Of a stretch of 26,270 nt of DNA, positions 22,314 to 26,270 are shown in pieces. The DNA is taken from the NCBI GenBank assembly GCA_963629575.1, contig CAVGIM010000043.1, positions 1 to 26,270 on the forward strand. Direction: 5' to 3'. Within the stretch, counting starts at the first letter, position 1. Each line of letters starts with the position of its first letter. The position numbers were made by a program, and so were the translations under genes. Below the pieces are notes generated by a model, which was given only the letters and a program-made list of their open reading frames with translations, had not been told where the DNA came from and did not search any database. Source of the DNA: Hallerella sp963629575 (GTDB lineage Bacteria > Fibrobacterota > Fibrobacteria > Fibrobacterales > Fibrobacteraceae).

Positions 22314-24043
22314 GCGGTAAAAGGGGATTTTTTTTCACGGTGCGACGATTTGCGGAGACTTGACAATTCGTCGCAAACGTCCCGGATCAGAGGTTCGATG
22401 GTTTCCCTGGAAAAATCGAAGCGGATGTCGGCCCGGGCGAAAAGTTCGGGCAGCGGACGGCTTGAACCGAGAGCTTCGGCGGCGAAAAGATTTTCGAGAG
22501 CCTTCGCCGGGTTCTTGCGAAAATTTGCATAGACCTGGAGAGCGCCGAGCTGCGCGATTCCGTATTCGATGTAGTAAAACGGCACTTCGAAAAGGTGCAG
22601 CTGCTTTTGCCACAGATAGGCCCGGGCGTCTTCGAATCCCGAATAGTCGATTCCGGCGTCATAGCGATCCATGACCGAGAGCCACATCTCCTTGCGGTCG
22701 CTTGCGGTGTGGTTCGGGTGCGAATACAGCAGGTGCTGGAAGGCGTCGATGGAGGCGACCCACGGAAAGAGCCAGACGATTTCTTCGAGTTCGCTTGCGC
22801 GGCTTCGATTCGCGTCTTCGGGGTTCGGGTAGAATGGCGAAAGGTCCGTCGATCCGATGAGTTCCATGCTCATGCTCGAAACTTCGGCAAATTCGGAGGG
22901 AATGTCGTGGTAGGCGGTGAGCGGAATCTTTGTGACTTCGAATTGCTGGAAGGAGTGCCCGCTTTCGTGGAGAAGCGTGTAGATGTCGCCGTCGGTTCCC
23001 GCCGCGTTCATGAAGATGAAAGGCTTGCCGCTTTCCTCGAAGCCTATCTGATAGCCGCCCGGAGCTTTTCCTACCCGGCTGTCCGGATCGATCAGGTGTT
23101 CGTCTTTCAGCGTGCGAAAGTATGCGGATGTCTTTGGGGACAGCCTGTCGAAAATCTGGCCGACCTTTTCGATGAGTTCCGAACCATCGCGAAACGGCTT
23201 TAGCGGTTCGCGCGAAAGGGCGTCTGCCTTGGTGTCCCATGGGCGGAGGCGTTCGAGCTTCATCGCGGAAGCCTTTTCCCGGTAAATATCCCTCAGGTGG
23301 GGAAGGACGATTTTCTCGATGCTTTCGTGGAATGTTCGGCAGTCCTTGGGGGTGTAGTCGAAGCGGGACTTTGCCTTGAAGATGTAGTCGAGATAGTCGG
23401 AGTAGCCCGAGTTCTTCGCTATTTCGATGCGCAGCCTGAAAAGCCTGTCGAATGCGGCGTCAAGCCGTTCCTTGTCCTCTAGCCTGCGGTTTGTGACTAG
23501 TTTCCACGCTTCTTCGCGGACGTTTCTGTCGGTCGAGGTGAAAAGCGCGGACATCTGCGGGAGGGTCTTCGTTTCGCCCTTGTATTGCACGCTCATCGTG
23601 CTCGTGATTTTCTGGTAGTCCTGGATGTCGGTGCTTTCTTCGGTGAAAAGCGGGATGTTCTTCGGGTTGAAGAGGGAAAGGCTCGTGCGGACATCGCGAA
23701 AGTAGATGCCGAATTCGCACTCGAGATCGGCGACGTTCGGGTGCGCCATCATCTTGCGTTCGAGCTTGTTTCCGTAATCTTCGCAAATCGGATCGATTTC
23801 CTGGACAAAGTCCATGTAGGCCTTGGCGATTTTTCCGTCCTGCGTATGGCTTGTCATGGCGACGTAGCGGCGTGCGCTCGCTTCGGAAAGGACGGTCGAA
23901 AGTTCGTTCCAGCGCAGAATCCAGTCGCGGAGCGAGTTCGCGCTTTGCGGAATGTCTTCGCGGAGAAGCTTTTGATAGTATTCGGTGACTTGCGCCTTGT
24001 CGTCTGCCTGAAAATTTTCCGGAATGAATGTTCGCTTCATCAT
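22310..24043 (-). CDS. M3-family oligoendopeptidase (PepF-like)
   Basis: The 577-residue protein is a zinc peptidase of family M3 (thimet oligopeptidase/PepF type). The zinc motif HESGH is at 359-363 in DIYTLLHESGHSFQQF, and the third ligand is most likely E387 in SEFAEVSSMSMEL. The C-terminal catalytic domain also shows YIEYGIAQLGALQVYANFR, cut here as YIEYGIAQLGALQV. There is no signal peptide, so it is cytoplasmic, where such enzymes degrade short peptides. The ATG at 24043 overlaps the ligA stop codon (ATGA). A second ATG follows immediately and could be used instead. Length fits the ~560-600-residue PepF group. Confidence 0.9.
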   Translation of the reverse strand: MMKRTFIPENFQADDKAQVTEYYQKLLREDIPQSANSLRDWILRWNELSTVLSEASARRYVAMTSHTQDGKIAKAYMDFVQEIDPICEDYGNKLERKMMAHPNVADLECEFGIYFRDVRTSLSLFNPKNIPLFTEESTDIQDYQKITSTMSVQYKGETKTLPQMSALFTSTDRNVREEAWKLVTNRRLEDKERLDAAFDRLFRLRIEIAKNSGYSDYLDYIFKAKSRFDYTPKDCRTFHESIEKIVLPHLRDIYREKASAMKLERLRPWDTKADALSREPLKPFRDGSELIEKVGQIFDRLSPKTSAYFRTLKDEHLIDPDSRVGKAPGGYQIGFEESGKPFIFMNAAGTDGDIYTLLHESGHSFQQFEVTKIPLTAYHDIPSEFAEVSSMSMELIGSTDLSPFYPNPEDANRSRASELEEIVWLFPWVASIDAFQHLLYSHPNHTASDRKEMWLSVMDRYDAGIDYSGFEDARAYLWQKQLHLFEVPFYYIEYGIAQLGALQVYANFRKNPAKALENLFAAEALGSSRPLPELFARADIRFDFSRETIEPLIRDVCDELSSLRKSSHREKKSPFTA

Positions 24044-26037
24044 GATTCCAAATTAGATAATTCGCGAAGAAGCCAGGATTCGTCATGGATTTCGATGCCG
24101 AGCTTCCTTGCCTTTTCGAGCTTTGAACCGGCCGCTTCGCCGGCTAGTACCCAGGACGTCTTTTTGCTCACCGAACTCGAAACCTTTCCTCCGTTGTCCT
24201 CGATGAGCTTTTGCGCGGAACTCCGGTCGAGCGTGGGAAGCGTTCCCGTGAGAACGACCGTCTGTCCCAGAAAACGGTCCTTGACCTCTCCCTTGAATTC
24301 CGTCGGGAGACCGGCATCGACAAGCCGATTGACTTCATTGCGGAAGGATTCGTCGCGGAAAAAGTCGTGTACGCTTTGGGCGATTCGTTCGCCGATATCC
24401 GGGATTTCGGCGAGTTCTTCGACGGTGGCGTTTTCGAGTCTTTCGAGAGTTCCGAAGTGCCTGGCGAGAATGCGCGCCTTGGTGCGTCCGACGAATCGGA
24501 TGCCGATGGCGAAGAGAAAGTTCTCGAGACTCCTCCCCTTGCTCTTTTCGATAGCCGAAAGGACATTCGTTGCGCTTTTTTCGCCCACGCGGTCAAGGCT
24601 TTCGAGATCGTCCTGCTTTAGATGGTAGAGGTCCGAAAGGTTCTCTATTCTGTGCGATTCGAGAAGCGCCGCGATGAGCGACGGTCCCAGGTTTTCGATG
24701 TTCATCGCTTCGCGGGAGACGAAATGCTCGAACAGTCGCTGGACGCTTGCCTTGCAATGGAGGTTTTCGCAGCGCAGATCGACCTGTCCGTCGTTTTTCG
24801 CGAGCGGCGTTCCGCAGACGGGGCAAAGTTCCGGAGGTTCGACCGGATGCGTTCCCTCGGGACGTTTCGTCAGATCGACCTCGATGATCTTCGGGATGAT
24901 TTCTCCGCCCTTTTCGACGCCGACCGTATCGCCGACGCGGATGCCCAGCCGTTCGATCTCGTCGAAGTTGTGAAGAGTCGCCCGCTTGACGGTCGTTCCC
25001 GCGAGGCGCACCGGTTCGAGGTTCGCTACAGGCGTGATGCGTCCTGTTCGCCCGACCTGGAAATCGATGGAGAGGACTTTTGCATAGGCGCGTTCCGCCT
25101 TGAACTTGTAAGCGAGCGCCCAGCGCGGGCTTTTGGCGGTCGTTCCCAGTTCGCGCTGGAGTTCCAGATCGTTCTGCTTGATGACCATGCCGTCGATGGG
25201 ATAGGGAAGCGCGTCGCGACCGGCGAGAATCTGGTCGGAAATCTTCATGATTTCCTCGGCGCTGTGGGCTATCCAGAATTCGTTTGTGTGAAACCCGAAG
25301 TACTTGAGCGCGATCAGGTTCTCGGAATGCTTCTTGTTGCCGATGTCTTCGGGAATATGGTAGGCGAGGAATCGCAGGTTCCGCTTGGCGCATTCCTTCG
25401 GATCCTTGAGCTTGAGCGTTCCCGATGCCGTGTTCCGCGGATTCTGGAATCCCTGGAGTCCGCGTTCTTCAAGTTCGTCGTTCAAAAGTTCGAACGTCTT
25501 GAACTCCATATAGACTTCGCCGCGGACTTCGAGAAGCCCCGAAGGGGCGCCGATGAGTTTGTGCGGAACGTCATCGATGGTTTTTACGTTTGCCGTCACG
25601 TCATCGCCGACAGAGCCGTTCCCCCGCGTAGCGGCCTTTACGAGAATTCCGTTCTGGTAGGTGAGCGACATGCTGATGCCGTCGATCTTTCGTTCGCAGA
25701 CCCATTCCTTGGCACTTGGAACGCGTTCCGTCGCCTGTCGGATAAAATCTTCGACCTCTTCCTTCGAGTAGGCGTTCGAAATGGAGAGCATCGGAATCCG
25801 ATGTTCCACCTTGGCGAAATCGTTGAGCAGGTCGTTTCCGATTTCCTGGGTGACCGAACTTGCCGTTCGCCATTCCGGGTGGGCGGTTTCGAGCGCTTCG
25901 AGTTCCTTGACGCCGAAGTCGAAGTCCTGGTCGCTCATCGGCGAGAAGCCGTTCCTGTAGTAGGAATCGCTTGCCGCCTTGAGCTGCTTCTGAAGTTCTT
26001 GGTAGCGGGTATAGTCGCTTGGATCTTTTTGGCTCAT
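24040..26037 (-). CDS. ligA: NAD-dependent DNA ligase LigA
   Basis: The 665-residue protein (from ATG 26037) has the full LigA layout. It shows the Ia domain, the adenylation domain with catalytic K117 in CERKIDG, the OB fold, the four-cysteine zinc finger (CPVCGTPLAKND then RCENLHC), the helix-hairpin-helix repeats (about 460-570, LESLDRVGEKSA, EIPDIGERIA) and a C-terminal BRCT domain (LTGTLPTLDRSSAQKLIEDNGGKV, cut at LTGTLPTLDRSSAQ). It seals nicks during replication and repair using NAD. A TTG at 26070 could add 11 residues but lacks a Shine-Dalgarno sequence. TATCTT ends seven bases before the ATG, which would give an almost leaderless mRNA if it is the -10 box. It is cotranscribed with the oligopeptidase gene. 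Confidence 0.97.
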   Translation of the reverse strand: MSQKDPSDYTRYQELQKQLKAASDSYYRNGFSPMSDQDFDFGVKELEALETAHPEWRTASSVTQEIGNDLLNDFAKVEHRIPMLSISNAYSKEEVEDFIRQATERVPSAKEWVCERKIDGISMSLTYQNGILVKAATRGNGSVGDDVTANVKTIDDVPHKLIGAPSGLLEVRGEVYMEFKTFELLNDELEERGLQGFQNPRNTASGTLKLKDPKECAKRNLRFLAYHIPEDIGNKKHSENLIALKYFGFHTNEFWIAHSAEEIMKISDQILAGRDALPYPIDGMVIKQNDLELQRELGTTAKSPRWALAYKFKAERAYAKVLSIDFQVGRTGRITPVANLEPVRLAGTTVKRATLHNFDEIERLGIRVGDTVGVEKGGEIIPKIIEVDLTKRPEGTHPVEPPELCPVCGTPLAKNDGQVDLRCENLHCKASVQRLFEHFVSREAMNIENLGPSLIAALLESHRIENLSDLYHLKQDDLESLDRVGEKSATNVLSAIEKSKGRSLENFLFAIGIRFVGRTKARILARHFGTLERLENATVEELAEIPDIGERIAQSVHDFFRDESFRNEVNRLVDAGLPTEFKGEVKDRFLGQTVVLTGTLPTLDRSSAQKLIEDNGGKVSSSVSKKTSWVLAGEAAGSKLEKARKLGIEIHDESWLLRELSNLES

Positions 26038-26074
26038 GCGATTAAAGATAGATATTCGGCGCTTACTCAAATAA

Positions 26075-26117
26075 TCAGAGCTTAGTTGAGAGAACTTAGA
26101 GCTTAGAGAGGCAGAGC
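26075..26117 (+). repeat. Intergenic repeat, copy 2
   Basis: It is identical in 42 of 43 bases to the reverse complement of 36-78. It lies 38 bases upstream of the ligA start and may overlap its promoter region. Confidence 0.85.
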
Positions 26118-26229
26118 GGGCTTTTTACTTTTTGCCGAAAGGCTTTTTGTCGCGAAGCGACCTGTTTCCGCCTGGCGGCGGAGGGTGCGCCTGTCTGCCG
26201 ACAGGCAGGCCTTCTCGGCGAGGGGCGTG
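26118..26229. repeat. Hairpin-rich REP-like segment
   Basis: It contains several perfect short inverted repeats: GCC-GAAA-GGC, GTCGC-GAA-GCGAC and GCCTGTC-TGCC-GACAGGC, plus a CCGCC/GGCGG pair. It is flanked on both sides by direct copies of the 43-bp repeat. No coding capacity is seen. Confidence 0.6.
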
Positions 26230-26270
26230 TCAGAGCTTAGTGAGCAGAACTTAGAGCTTAGAGACGCAGA
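26230..26270 (+). repeat. Intergenic repeat, copy 3 (right end)
   Basis: It matches copy 2 in direct orientation, with a small indel (cagagcttagtgagcagaac versus cagagcttagttgagagaac), and ends gagacgcaga as copy 1 does. The window stops within it. Confidence 0.8.

Noticed and set aside
24622..26085. 487-codon open frame antisense to ligA
   Set aside because: Shadow frame of ligA without recognisable motifs; it also runs into the intergenic repeat.

Overview
The window looks like chromosome of a Fibrobacter-type bacterium (phylum Fibrobacterota). This is inferred from the gene set, a lipoprotein-rich diderm gene content, the AT-rich TATATT/TATCTT-type -10 boxes and a tmRNA tag ending in YALAA; it is not proven. 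Coding density is high, most neighbours overlap by ATGA or sit a few bases apart, and I see no insertion sequence, phage gene or CRISPR array. Both ends lie in copies of the same roughly 43-bp repeat in opposite orientation, so the window may be a contig that ended in repeats.

Left part (plus strand, 151-6005): a lipoprotein gene with its own terminator, then a tightly overlapping four-gene operon. It encodes a GT-C type membrane glycosyltransferase carrying a C-terminal NPCBM domain, a MurG-like glycosyltransferase, an unrecognised protein and a pRiA4b ORF-3-like protein.

Centre (minus strand, 16212 down to 6067): the main chaperone set, groES-groEL, grpE and dnaK-dnaJ. Nine bases after dnaJ begins a four-gene amidoligase-type cluster: C39-like cysteine peptidase, RLAN/RimK-like ATP-grasp ligase, GCS2-type carboxylate-amine ligase and N-formylglutamate amidohydrolase-like protein. 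Each of the three chaperone transcription units is preceded by an exact -24/-12 (sigma-54) promoter and, 76-108 bp upstream of the predicted start, by one shared 17-bp palindrome that looks like an enhancer-binding-protein site. No CIRCE element or hrcA gene is seen. This implies an RpoN-controlled heat-shock regulon that may also drive the amidoligase cluster, and it is the most notable thing in the window.

Right part: a PurO-type IMP cyclohydrolase (plus strand), converging on a two-gene amino-acid ABC transporter whose binding protein is fused to the permease and appears circularly permuted. Next comes ssrA (tmRNA) with a duplicated promoter and 5' end, followed on the minus strand by a trpC-trpF fusion, rpoZ with an upstream tRNA-Ser(GGA), an M3 oligopeptidase and ligA. 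The window ends in a hairpin-rich repeat.
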